DNA of 64,000 bases from assembly GCF_002278135.3 (NCBI RefSeq), contig NZ_CP029425.2:5060001-5124000 (forward strand), given 5' to 3'. This document shows positions 46,187 to 53,995 of this stretch, one piece after another. The translations under genes and the position numbers were made by a program. Below the pieces are notes generated by a model. That model did no database searches and had not been told where the DNA came from. It saw only the letters and a list, made by a program, of their open reading frames with translations. This DNA is from Bradyrhizobium ottawaense (GTDB lineage Bacteria; Pseudomonadota; Alphaproteobacteria; Rhizobiales; Xanthobacteraceae). The first letter of the stretch is position 1, and each line of letters opens with the position of its first letter.

Positions 46187-47433
46187 TCTTTGCCGGGTGG
46201 GATATGACATTTGCTTCAGACGTTTTGAAACTGCTTCGCCTGGATTCCTCGGGCGACAAGCAGAATCTCGTGATTCGCTCCGCTGGCGGCGGCGACAAGG
46301 CGGCTGAATATTCCTTCGGAATCGAGGAGGAATACTTCCTGGCCGATCGGCGCACGTTCGACGTTGCGATCGAAACGCCCAACGAGCTCTTCGAGTCGGC
46401 GAACTGGTCGACCGGCGGCCAGGCCATGCGGGAGATGCTGCAATCCCAGCTCGAGGTCGCCACCAACGTCCACGTCGACGTCAACGACGCCCGCGAAGAG
46501 CTTCGCTTCCTGCGGCGCGAAGTCGCGAACGTCGCCGCGCAATATGGTTTCGTGATCATGGCCTGCGGCACGCACCCGACCGCGGTCTGGCGCATGTCGC
46601 AGCCGAGCCCGAAACCGCGCTATGAGGAGATGATCGAGGATCTGCGCAGCATCGGCCATCGCAACATGATGTGCGGCATGCATGTGCACGTCCAGTTGCC
46701 CGATCCTGAGAAGCGCATGGCGGTGATGCGGGCGATGCTGCCGCATCTGCCGCTGTTCATCGCGCTGTCCGCGTCCTCCCCGTTCTGGAATTCGCACAAG
46801 ACCGGACTGAAGGGCTACCGGCTTGCCGCCTATTCCGAGCTGCCGCGCACCGGCCTGCCCGAACTGTTCGAGAGCAGGCAGGATTACGACGATTATGTCG
46901 GCGCGTTGCAGCGCTCCGGCGTGATTCCCGACGAGAGCCACATCTGGTGGGCGATGCGCCCGTCAATGCGGCATCCGACCCTCGAGCTTCGGGCGCCCGA
47001 CACCTGCACCTTCGTCGACGACGCCGTCGCCATCGCCTCGCTCTATCGCTGCCTGACGCGCCACCTCTATCTGCGACCGGATCTGTCCAAAGGGGTCACC
47101 GCGGTCGAACGCGCAATTGCGGTGGAGAACAAATGGCGCGCCCAGCGCTACGGCACCGATTGCATCTTCGGCTCCAGAGACGGACCGGTCACGATCTCCG
47201 AGATGCTCTCCCGAATCATCGACGACACCGCCGGGGACGCCGACGCCCTGGGCTGCATCGCCGAGATCGAGCATTGCCGCACCATTGTGGACCGCGGCAG
47301 CTCGGCCGAATTCCAGCTTCGCGCCTATCGCGAAAGCGGCGACGACATCGCAGCCGTGTCACGATGGATCGCGACATCGACGACTTCAGGGACGAGCGCG
47401 CCCATCGGGCGCAGCGCTCCAGCCCCGTCATAG
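46183..47433 (+). CDS. GCS2-family carboxylate-amine ligase (YbdK-like)
   Basis: A 416-residue glutamate-cysteine ligase 2 family protein. Its signatures are FGIEEEYFL (about residues 45-53), the metal-binding CGMHVHVQLPD, and LELRAPDTCTFVDDA. Members join glutamate to an amine through an acyl phosphate; YbdK has weak gamma-glutamylcysteine activity. The start GTG at 46183 overlaps the GATase stop; an ATG at 46204 is an alternative. Coupling to the amidotransferase suggests that a gamma-glutamyl bond made by this enzyme is later hydrolysed by its partner, which is an inference. Confidence 0.87.
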   Translation: MIFAGWDMTFASDVLKLLRLDSSGDKQNLVIRSAGGGDKAAEYSFGIEEEYFLADRRTFDVAIETPNELFESANWSTGGQAMREMLQSQLEVATNVHVDVNDAREELRFLRREVANVAAQYGFVIMACGTHPTAVWRMSQPSPKPRYEEMIEDLRSIGHRNMMCGMHVHVQLPDPEKRMAVMRAMLPHLPLFIALSASSPFWNSHKTGLKGYRLAAYSELPRTGLPELFESRQDYDDYVGALQRSGVIPDESHIWWAMRPSMRHPTLELRAPDTCTFVDDAVAIASLYRCLTRHLYLRPDLSKGVTAVERAIAVENKWRAQRYGTDCIFGSRDGPVTISEMLSRIIDDTAGDADALGCIAEIEHCRTIVDRGSSAEFQLRAYRESGDDIAAVSRWIATSTTSGTSAPIGRSAPAPS

Positions 47434-47496
47434 CGCCCGCGCAAGCTTCGCGGACGAGAACGTCATTTCTGAATTTGCTACGCCGTGGGGGAATGC

Positions 47497-47682
47497 ATGA
47501 CTGACATCGCCTGGTGCGCCGGTTGCGGCCACAGCCTGGTCCCGATCCTGTCCGAGAACGGCCGCGCGCGGCCAAGCTGTTTGTGGTGCGAGGGCGTCGA
47601 CGCACGGACCATGGAGATGGCAAAGTGGGCTGACAGCCCGGCCGGCAAGCCGGATCGGGCCGCGCCTCACGCCTTTGATTGA
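47497..47682 (+). CDS. Small zinc-ribbon-like protein, 61 aa
   Basis: It contains CAGC at residues 7-10 and CLWC at 28-31, spaced like a zinc ribbon, in a 61-residue chain that begins MTDIAWCAGCGHSLVPIL. GGGGGA lies 4 bases before the ATG. It ends 13 bases before the stop of the convergent LexA-box gene. Function unknown; possibly a metal-binding or nucleic-acid-binding small protein. Confidence 0.62.
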   Translation: MTDIAWCAGCGHSLVPILSENGRARPSCLWCEGVDARTMEMAKWADSPAGKPDRAAPHAFD

Positions 47683-47695
47683 GCTGGCCTCTGCG

Positions 47696-48004
47696 TCAAA
47701 CCCGCGCCACCACGCGCGGACGGAACACGGAATCCACGGTCGGGGAAAGAGCCGCGACCGGCTTTCGCGTCGGCCGGCGCCGCGGGATGAAGAAATTGTT
47801 CACGAGGATCGGCTCGTCATCGCCGAGCGCGATCCGCTCCTTCACGAGCAGGCTCATGACCGAGCGCATCTTGATGACTTCCTGCGCCACGAAGCTGCAA
47901 TCCTCGTCGCGGTTGATCTGCTCATGCATGATCGCTTCCGCTTCGCGCATGCTCACGCGGAGCGCTCTGATGGTTCTGCGGATTTCGTTGATGCGGTTGT
48001 CCAT
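47696..48004 (-). CDS. Hypothetical protein behind a predicted LexA (SOS) box
   Basis: A 102-residue protein starting MDNRINEIRRTIRALRVSM. Its N-terminal two thirds look helical, with charged heptad-like repeats (about 1-60), and its C-terminal tail is basic with Pro and Arg (RRRPTRKP). The ATG at 48004 is chosen because GGAGG lies 5 bases upstream; an ATG at 48016 would put that site inside the gene. The promoter region carries a perfect alphaproteobacterial LexA box, so it should be DNA-damage inducible. Its function is not known to me. Confidence 0.76.
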   Translation of the reverse strand: MDNRINEIRRTIRALRVSMREAEAIMHEQINRDEDCSFVAQEVIKMRSVMSLLVKERIALGDDEPILVNNFFIPRRRPTRKPVAALSPTVDSVFRPRVVARV

Positions 48005-48025
48005 GGCGGCCTCCATCTCGGTCGC

Positions 48026-48057
48026 AGTATAAGAACAAAACATGAACAATCTGTCAA
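48026..48057 (-). promoter_or_regulatory. LexA (SOS) box inside a sigma-70-like promoter
   Basis: Reading the minus strand: TTGACA (-35, 48057-48052), then GTTC-ATGTTTT-GTTC (48047-48033), then TATACT (-10, 48031-48026). GTTC-N7-GTTC is the known alphaproteobacterial LexA operator. It lies between the two promoter hexamers, the usual place for a repressor. The 20-base spacer is longer than optimal. The start codon follows 22 bases after the -10. Confidence 0.78.
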
Positions 48058-48060
48058 TCA

Positions 48061-48378
48061 CTGCCCTGCCCGGTCGCGACGTTTTCGCTGAATCCCGAAG
48101 GCGCCATCGGACCGATCCGGCTCCGCCGCCGCTGCACGAGCACTCGCGCCTGCCGACAAATTAGACAGCCCTCTCGCTATGCCGAAAGCGCGCGTCCCTG
48201 GTACGCGTCCGACCATCAGAACAAGCCGTCGATCTAACCCTCCGTGCAACCACCGGATTTTTCCCGAACGGGCACGCCGGCATCGCGGCGCCAGGCCGGC
48301 TTGCTCCTTCGCAAACCAACTGGCCCAAAATTCGCAATGACGGTGCAAGCGAAGCAACGGCGCAGAGCGGAGAACGTC
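48061..48378. other. Intergenic region without a supported gene
   Basis: About 320 bases between the LexA-box gene and the divergent cupin-like gene. The plus-strand frame of the cupin gene stays open here, but the ribosome binding site and the conserved-looking sequence begin at 48379. No promoter or repeat is clear. Confidence 0.45.
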
Positions 48379-49524
48379 ATGAACGTGCATGCTGCGGGCG
48401 ATCTCAAGACGACCGGCCTCACCCATCCGAATGGCGCGCCGCTCCGCCTCAACACCCAGGACTTCGTCGCAATCGATCGCGACCGGAATGCGAAGTTCGA
48501 GGCGACGTATCGTCCGCAAGCGCTCTACAATCGCGCCAATGAAGGCTTTCACGCCAACAACGAGACGTTCCTGCTGCACGAAGTCGCGACCAATCTGCCG
48601 ATCTACCGTCCCGACACCGGTCCCACCGACTTCCATCTGCATCTGCCGCCCGGCGGCTTTCAGCTCGTGCTGGTCACCTCGGGCGCTTTCACCTTCGACT
48701 ATGACGGGCGCTTCTACAATGTCGGCCCCGGCGCGGCGATGCTGCAAAGCGCGATCGTGCATCGCCAGTTGTTCTACACCTGGTCGGGCCTGACGACCGA
48801 AGAGAATTTGAAGACGCCGCAGACGGTGGTACCGGATCCGGTCTCGATGGGCTATTCGGGCAAATTCCTCGAAGCCTTCATCACCGATCCCACCACCTTT
48901 CCGAATCCCACCATCGTCGGTCCCGATCAGATCAACGAAGCCGAAACGCCGCGCGTGGCCTGGAGCCATCCGCTGCACGATCGCCCGGCCAATGCCGGCT
49001 TCTGGCTTCAGGATCCGCTGGCGCTGGATGCGTTGTTCAAGCCGCTTTGCGACGGCTCGATCAAGTCAGCGCTGCCGGTTTACGTGCGCGATATCGGCAT
49101 CGAGGCGCCGAGCGGCCAGCTCGTCACCGGCCACATTATCGCAACCGACCCGCGCGGCGGGTCGCTTCTGCCGAAGAGTACATTGGCATCCGCGGACGCC
49201 GCCTCGTTCGCCAAGGGCGAGGTCGTGATCTATCGCGTCATTCGCGGCACGGCCGAATTCAGGACCAAGGCGGGCGAGACCTTCGAGCTCGCGGCCGGCG
49301 ACGTCGTGACCGCAGGCAAGAGCTCGATCAGCCTCATTGCGGTCGGCGAGAACACGCAGGTGCTCCGGCTCGGCCTTCTCAGGGGTATCGACGACCTTCG
49401 CGGCTGGACGCCGACGCAGCGCGACGAGATCGACGGTCTCGCCGGCCAGATCATCACACGGAAGGACATGCGTCCCCTGCGGACCGAAGGCAAGCCGGTC
49501 GGATATCTGTACGACCGAGCGTAG
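48379..49524 (+). CDS. Cupin-like protein, two beta-barrel regions, unknown function
   Basis: A 381-residue cytoplasmic protein starting MNVHAAGDLKTTGLTHPNG, with GGAG 6 bases before the ATG. Two regions have cupin character. One lies near residues 82-140, with TDFHLHLPPGGFQLVLVTSG and a following DYDGRFYNVGPGAAM. A second lies near 285-345, with VIYRVIRGTAEFRTKAGETF and LAAGDVV. The first has metal-ligand-like His residues (HLH). It may be a bicupin oxygenase, isomerase or sensor. I do not recognise the exact family. Confidence 0.7.
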   Translation: MNVHAAGDLKTTGLTHPNGAPLRLNTQDFVAIDRDRNAKFEATYRPQALYNRANEGFHANNETFLLHEVATNLPIYRPDTGPTDFHLHLPPGGFQLVLVTSGAFTFDYDGRFYNVGPGAAMLQSAIVHRQLFYTWSGLTTEENLKTPQTVVPDPVSMGYSGKFLEAFITDPTTFPNPTIVGPDQINEAETPRVAWSHPLHDRPANAGFWLQDPLALDALFKPLCDGSIKSALPVYVRDIGIEAPSGQLVTGHIIATDPRGGSLLPKSTLASADAASFAKGEVVIYRVIRGTAEFRTKAGETFELAAGDVVTAGKSSISLIAVGENTQVLRLGLLRGIDDLRGWTPTQRDEIDGLAGQIITRKDMRPLRTEGKPVGYLYDRA

Positions 49525-49742
49525 AAGGTCGTCCCGTTGGCTATTCCGGGACCCGGCGCCCCGGAAAGCAGACAGGCATTGATATCGACAGCCATCTTGT
49601 TGCGGTGCGCTTTGTTCAGGAGCGCGTCGCGCTCTGCACCGGGTTCAAGGCGCGCGGCCTGTTCGCGCAATCTCAGTGCATCGGCCGCCAGACGCTCGGC
49701 AAGTGAACCCGCCTGATGGATGCGGCTGCGATTCTCTGTCAT
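49230..49742 (-). CDS. Small helical protein with doubtful antisense C-terminal extension
   Basis: It begins MTENRSRIHQAGSLAERLA. Residues 10-60 form a charged helical stretch (LREQAARLEPGAERDALLNKA) like a small family I recall from Bradyrhizobium, whose members end soon after this segment. Here the frame continues another 110 codons fully antisense to the 3-prime end of the cupin gene, which is unlikely to be coding. A frameshift after about residue 60 may have removed the normal stop. The real product probably ends near 49560. Confidence 0.45.
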   Translation of the reverse strand: MTENRSRIHQAGSLAERLAADALRLREQAARLEPGAERDALLNKAHRNKMAVDINACLLSGAPGPGIANGTTFYARSYRYPTGLPSVRRGRMSFRVMIWPARPSISSRCVGVQPRRSSIPLRRPSRSTCVFSPTAMRLIELLPAVTTSPAASSKVSPALVLNSAVPRMTR

Positions 49743-49774
49743 GACAAATGTCCTTGGTGCCTTGGGAGAGTCGA

Positions 49775-50134
49775 TCAAGCCTGCGCCTTTTTAGGGCGCA
49801 GGACCGGCGGGACCGCGCCGTCGAGCCAATCCTCAGTTTCCGCGAGAGCGAGCCAGGCATCGCCCATTCGCCTGTACCGCTTGCGCGCCGCGTCGCTGGG
49901 AGCGGTGCCTTCCAGGGTCAGACAGCGTCCGGCATTCTCCCGAAGATGCCCGGACCGACTGACCTGGATCTCCGTGCCGCTCGCGGGATCGGCAGAAGTC
50001 TGCCAGGAGTTTCGGCACACAGAACACCGCCATTGATAGACGAACTTGCCTATGGGCAAGTAGGTCGAGTGCACCGGGGCCGCAGCGAGCCGCCCGCACA
50101 CGGCGCAGCCGACCGTCGCTTGCGACGCGGTCAT
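49775..50134 (-). CDS. Zinc-ribbon-like protein, 119 aa
   Basis: It begins MTASQATVGCAVCGRLAAAP. Two CxxC pairs (CAVC at 10-13 and CSVC at about 37-40) suggest a zinc ribbon. The C-terminal half is polar with RKRYRRMGDAWLALAETEDW. The ATG at 50134 gives the conserved-looking start; the frame is open upstream to 50302. It precedes the small helical protein gene on the same strand by about 30 bases. Function unknown. Confidence 0.6.
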   Translation of the reverse strand: MTASQATVGCAVCGRLAAAPVHSTYLPIGKFVYQWRCSVCRNSWQTSADPASGTEIQVSRSGHLRENAGRCLTLEGTAPSDAARKRYRRMGDAWLALAETEDWLDGAVPPVLRPKKAQA

Positions 50135-50584
50135 TTCGCCGTCGTCCTGAACCACCTTCGCGCTCCAGCGGCGTTCAAACTTGCGACAAAGATGCAGGGG
50201 ATATTGCAAAACGTTCAATGCGCGCCTCCTGTTTCGGCGGGAGCGCTGTAACGTCTCTCGGCCACTAGCGCCTGTCGTGTGTTGTGCTAGCGATACATTC
50301 AATGTGGGGTCTCAATCGCCATTCACCAGAGCGCGGCGCCGAAAATACGTTCCCGGCATCCGGCCCGTGGCCATACCCCGACCACACTTCACGTGCCGAT
50401 GAACGATGCTCCGGCGGGGCTTCCGTTTGAGTGACAGTCTTCCTGCCGTACCAATCCGTGGGACTTAGGAACATATCGCGGCCTCTCCTGTTGCGTCTGC
50501 CCATGGATGCATGCGTCCCCGAGATCAGGCCATGGGCGTACGCTCCCTTTCTTCCCTTCCAATATCTTCATCGAAAGTTTTCAG
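50135..50584. other. Intergenic region without a supported gene
   Basis: About 450 bases between the minus-strand zinc-ribbon protein and the plus-strand deleted hydrolase. A minus-strand frame (50265-50474) has a fair ribosome binding site but unremarkable composition and is not called. No promoter is clear. Confidence 0.4.
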
Positions 50585-50914
50585 ATGCGCATACTGAAGA
50601 AACGTTCGCCATCTTTGGCGGCCACGAGCCTTCGCGTTCTTGCAGAAAATCCGGTCGCGTCCGCGATTGCCGCGCCTGTCGCCTTGATGGCCACGGCTGC
50701 GGTCGTCAATCGAAAGCTCGCCGACAAGGCTCAACGCGAGAACCCGCCGCAGGGGCGCTTCATCGACATCGACGAACAGTCCGGTCGCCTCCATGAGGAA
50801 ATCAGGCACAGCAAGATGCGACGCGTCGCGAGAGCGGGTCATATGATCCAACAGTCGGATACGGCCGATTTGATGGCCGCAATCGACGAAGCCGCGGCCG
50901 AAACGCTGCATTGA
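50585..50914 (+). pseudogene. Alpha/beta hydrolase gene with its core deleted in frame
   Basis: A frame of 109 codons. The N-terminal part has a membrane helix (about 21-42), then NPPQGRFIDID, the usual entry to the alpha/beta hydrolase fold in bradyrhizobial homologues, which continue as GVRLHYVERG. Here it jumps at about residues 64-80 to ARAGHMIQQSDTADLMAAID, which looks like the C-terminal His segment (GHM) and last helix of the same family. The strands, nucleophile elbow and acid residue are missing. The frame is still open, so a short membrane-anchored protein could be made. Confidence 0.55.
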
Positions 50915-50950
50915 TCTGAGAATGTATGAAGCTGTCGGAAAGGAACGACC

Positions 50951-51100
50951 ATGGCCCCGAAAATCAAAGAGCGGACCTGCCCGGCGTGCAGCGGAACGGG
51001 CTTTCCTCTGTCCATCAAGGCGGCTTCGCCGGGCCGCAAAGTCTACCCGGTCAAATGCGAGGCCTGCGAAGGCAAGGGAAAGATCACCGAAACCGAGTGA
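50951..51100 (+). CDS. Small DnaJ-type zinc-finger protein, 49 aa
   Basis: A 49-residue protein starting MAPKIKERTCPACSGTGFP. Two CxxCxGxG motifs (CPACSGTG at 10-17 and CEACEGKG at about 36-43) match half of a DnaJ-type zinc centre and would bind one zinc. AAGGAA lies 5 bases before the ATG. It stands 36 bases after the deleted hydrolase gene. Possible roles in protein or nucleic acid binding are inferred from the motif alone. Confidence 0.72.
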   Translation: MAPKIKERTCPACSGTGFPLSIKAASPGRKVYPVKCEACEGKGKITETE

Positions 51101-51120
51101 AGTGACTTCGTGAGTAAGGC

Positions 51121-52509
51121 CTACTCCGCGGCCTGGCGCACGTGGCGCGCGGTCGGGGTGCGCATGGTGACGAGCTCTTCGGCCGCCGTCGGATGCAGCG
51201 CGATCGTCGCGTCGAAATCGGCCTTGGTCGCCTTCATCTTCACCGCGATCGCGACGGCTTGCGTGATCTCGGCGGCCGCATCGCCGACGATGTGGCAGCC
51301 GAGCACGCGATCGGTCGAGCCGTCGACCACGAGCTTCATCAGCACGCGGGTGTCGCGGCCGGACATCGTCGCCTTGATCGGGCGGAACGAGGTCTTGTAG
51401 ATGTCGACGTGACTGAACTGCGCGCGCGCTTCAGTCTCGGTGAGACCGACGGTGCCGACCTCCGGCTGCGAGAACACCGCGGTCGGGATGTTGGCGTGGT
51501 CGACCTTCACCTCGCGCTTGCCGAACACGGTGTCGGCGAAGGCGTGGCCCTCGCGGATCGCGACCGGCGTCAGGTTGAAGCGATGGGTGACGTCGCCGAT
51601 CGCGTAGATGCTGTCGACCGAGCTCCTGGAGAAATGATCGACCGCGATGCCGCCATTGTTCGGGTTGATGGCGACGCCGGCATTCTCGAGGCCGAGATTG
51701 GCCACCGCCGGATGGCGGCCGATCGCGAACATCACCTGCTCCGAGGCGATGCTCGATCCGTTCGACAAATGCGTGGTGAACTCCTCGCCGTGGCGATCGA
51801 CCTTGCTCACCGTGCAGCCGGTGAGAATGGTGATGCCCTGCTTCTCCATCTCGGCACGAACGTGGGTGCGAACATCCTCGTCAAACCCGCGAAGGATGTT
51901 GTCGCCGCGATAGATCACGGTGACGTCGGAGCCGAATCCGGCGAAGATGCCGGCGAATTCCAGCGCGATGTAGCCGCCGCCCTGGATCACGATCCGCTTC
52001 GGCAGCTTCTTCAGGTGGAACGCTTCGTTGGAGGAGATCACGTGCTCGATGCCGGGAATCGACGCGCCGTGGTTGGGCGCGCCGCCGGTGGCGATCAGGA
52101 TGTATCTTGCGGTGATCTTGCGGTCGTTTTCGAGCAGGCGGACGGTGTGCTTGTCCTCGATCACCGCCCGGCTCTTGACGATCTGCGCGCCCGACTTCTC
52201 GACATTGGCGGTGTAGGCCGCCTCCAGCCGCGCGATCTCCTTGTCCTTGTTGGCGATCAGCGTCGGCCAGTCGAAGCTGGCGGGCGGAACGGTCCAGCCG
52301 AAACCTGCGGCGTCCTCGAGCTCTTGGCGAAAATGCGAGCCGATCACGAACAGCTTCTTCGGCACGCAGCCGCGGATCACGCAGGTCCCGCCCATGCGGT
52401 ACTCCTCCGCGATCGTCACGCGGGCGCCGTAACCGGCCGCGATGCGGGCGGCACGCACGCCGCCCGAGCCGCCACCGATGACGAAGAGGTCGACGTCGAA
52501 TTCAGCCAT
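51121..52509 (-). CDS. gor: Glutathione-disulfide reductase
   Basis: A 462-residue flavoprotein disulfide reductase. The FAD site is GGGSGGVRAARIAA near the N-terminus. The redox pair Cys43/Cys48 is in GGTCVIRGCVPKK. The C-terminal active-site His-Glu is in HPTAAEEL. The NADPH-binding region holds GGGYIALEFAGIFAGFG. It reduces oxidised glutathione in the cytoplasm. Within the pyridine nucleotide-disulfide oxidoreductases, the RGCVPKK motif supports Gor over mercuric reductase or LpdA. Confidence 0.93.
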   Translation of the reverse strand: MAEFDVDLFVIGGGSGGVRAARIAAGYGARVTIAEEYRMGGTCVIRGCVPKKLFVIGSHFRQELEDAAGFGWTVPPASFDWPTLIANKDKEIARLEAAYTANVEKSGAQIVKSRAVIEDKHTVRLLENDRKITARYILIATGGAPNHGASIPGIEHVISSNEAFHLKKLPKRIVIQGGGYIALEFAGIFAGFGSDVTVIYRGDNILRGFDEDVRTHVRAEMEKQGITILTGCTVSKVDRHGEEFTTHLSNGSSIASEQVMFAIGRHPAVANLGLENAGVAINPNNGGIAVDHFSRSSVDSIYAIGDVTHRFNLTPVAIREGHAFADTVFGKREVKVDHANIPTAVFSQPEVGTVGLTETEARAQFSHVDIYKTSFRPIKATMSGRDTRVLMKLVVDGSTDRVLGCHIVGDAAAEITQAVAIAVKMKATKADFDATIALHPTAAEELVTMRTPTARHVRQAAE

Positions 52510-52555
52510 TGTCCACTCCGACCCCTGTCAGGAAGTCCTGATCAGATAGTGTCTG

Positions 52556-53098
52556 TCAGATCTCCTTGCCACGCTTGCGCATCTCGGCGCGGAAGGCTCC
52601 CATCACGGTCTCGGAGAAGTTCTGGGCCCAGGAGTTCATGAAGGCCATGGACAGGCCGATGGCGCGCGGCTCGGCGTCGATCAGCTTCTTGCCCAGCGGC
52701 GACTTGTAGAAGGTGACGAGATCCTTCAGCTCCTGCTCGGTGAACTCGCTGGCATAGATCTGCGCCATGCCGTCGCCAATCTCGTTCTGGCGGCCGTTGA
52801 GCTGCTGGGCGACGACGCCGGCAACCTCGTTGAGATCCTTCTGGTAGTTGAGATTCTGCTGGATCAGCGCGATCTTGGTCTTCTCGACCAGGCCCGGCAC
52901 CGCGCCTTGATACATCGCGGTGGCATTCTTGATCTGCAGAATTTCCCTGGCCGCCGCGACCGCCGCCGGCGTGGCCTTCGGCTGGGCGGGTGCGGCGCCA
53001 GCCTTCGGCGCCGCCTGCTGCGCGGCGGCCGGGACGACCGAGAGGGCCAGTCCCACAGCGAGGGTCGCAGCCGGCAAAATCTTCAAAACGCTCTTCAT
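52556..53098 (-). CDS. Exported DUF2059 protein
   Basis: A 180-residue protein. A signal peptide (about 1-27, VVPAAAQ) is followed by an Ala/Pro-rich linker and then a helical domain of about 110 residues with IYASEFTEQELKDLVTFYKS and PLGKKL, the core of DUF2059. Function unknown; members occur in the periplasm of many proteobacteria. It lies between gor and rpiA on the minus strand, starting 2 bases after the rpiA stop, so it may be co-transcribed with rpiA. Confidence 0.86.
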   Translation of the reverse strand: MKSVLKILPAATLAVGLALSVVPAAAQQAAPKAGAAPAQPKATPAAVAAAREILQIKNATAMYQGAVPGLVEKTKIALIQQNLNYQKDLNEVAGVVAQQLNGRQNEIGDGMAQIYASEFTEQELKDLVTFYKSPLGKKLIDAEPRAIGLSMAFMNSWAQNFSETVMGAFRAEMRKRGKEI

Positions 53099-53100
53099 TC

Positions 53101-53826
53101 CTAGTCTCCTTTCGGCTTACGCCGTTCAATCACGCGAATTCCCTCGCCGCCCGCCAGAACAGCCGAGCTGGCCAAGCCGATGAACAACCCATGCTCGACC
53201 ACGCCGGGGATCGCGCTCAACGCGCTGGCGAGGCCGGCAGGATCCCCGATCTGTCCGAGCTGGGCATCGACGATCCAGTGGCCGCCGTCGGTGACGAAAA
53301 CGTGGCCATCCTTGTCCCCGCCCTTGGCCTTGCGGACCGCCATTTGCCCGGAAACGCCGCACTCGGCAAATGCCTTCTCGATCGCACGGCGTGTTGCGCC
53401 AAGGCCGAACGGAATGACCTCGATCGGCAGCGGAAATTTGCCGAGCGTCGGCACCCATTTGGTGTCATCTGCAATCACGATCATGCGATCCGAGGCCGCT
53501 GCCACGATCTTCTCGCGCAGCAGCGCGCCGCCGCCGCCCTTGATCAGGTTGAGCGCGGGATCGATTTCGTCGGCGCCGTCGATGGTGATGTCGAGATGGT
53601 CGATCTCGTCGAGCGTGGTCAGCGGCACGCCGCACCGCGTCGCATCGAGGCGAGTCGCCTCGGAGGTCGGCACGCCGATCACCTTGAGCCCGGCGGCGAC
53701 GCGCTCGCCGAGCAGCTCGACGAAATGCTTGGCGGTCGAGCCGGTGCCGAGCCCGAGCTGCATGCCGTCCCGCACCTCCTCGAGCGCGCGCGCCGCGGCC
53801 TGTCGCTTCAACTGGTCCATATTCAC
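53101..53826 (-). CDS. rpiA: Ribose-5-phosphate isomerase A
   Basis: A 241-residue RpiA. The family features are the phosphate loop [11 protein letters not shown] (near residues 25-35), the [26 protein letters not shown] core cut here to its key residues Asp, Glu and Lys, and the C-terminal GIRVIER. It interconverts ribose 5-phosphate and ribulose 5-phosphate in the pentose phosphate and Calvin pathways. Starts at 53826 or 53820 are possible. The DUF2059 gene follows after 2 bases. Confidence 0.95.
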   Translation of the reverse strand: MNMDQLKRQAAARALEEVRDGMQLGLGTGSTAKHFVELLGERVAAGLKVIGVPTSEATRLDATRCGVPLTTLDEIDHLDITIDGADEIDPALNLIKGGGGALLREKIVAAASDRMIVIADDTKWVPTLGKFPLPIEVIPFGLGATRRAIEKAFAECGVSGQMAVRKAKGGDKDGHVFVTDGGHWIVDAQLGQIGDPAGLASALSAIPGVVEHGLFIGLASSAVLAGGEGIRVIERRKPKGD

Positions 53827-53995
53827 GTTTGCGCCTGCCTCTGAAGTCTCGAACGTGCCGCCGATCCCGGCCGCTTTCGGCGGCCTATGTAGCCTCGTTT
53901 TCCGCCGGAGAACAGTGTCTGGGGAACCAGGCTATAAGCTGATCTTATGGCGCCGCCCCTTGCACTGACCTTGCCGGGCCGGTAGCGCTTGGACC

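Noticed and set aside
48058..48978. Minus-strand frame of 306 codons
   Set aside because: It is antisense to the cupin-like gene, which has a good ribosome binding site and protein-like composition.
50265..50474. Minus-strand frame of 69 codons with GGAGAGG upstream
   Set aside because: The ribosome binding site is fair but there is no recognisable domain, signal or conserved context, so the evidence is too thin.
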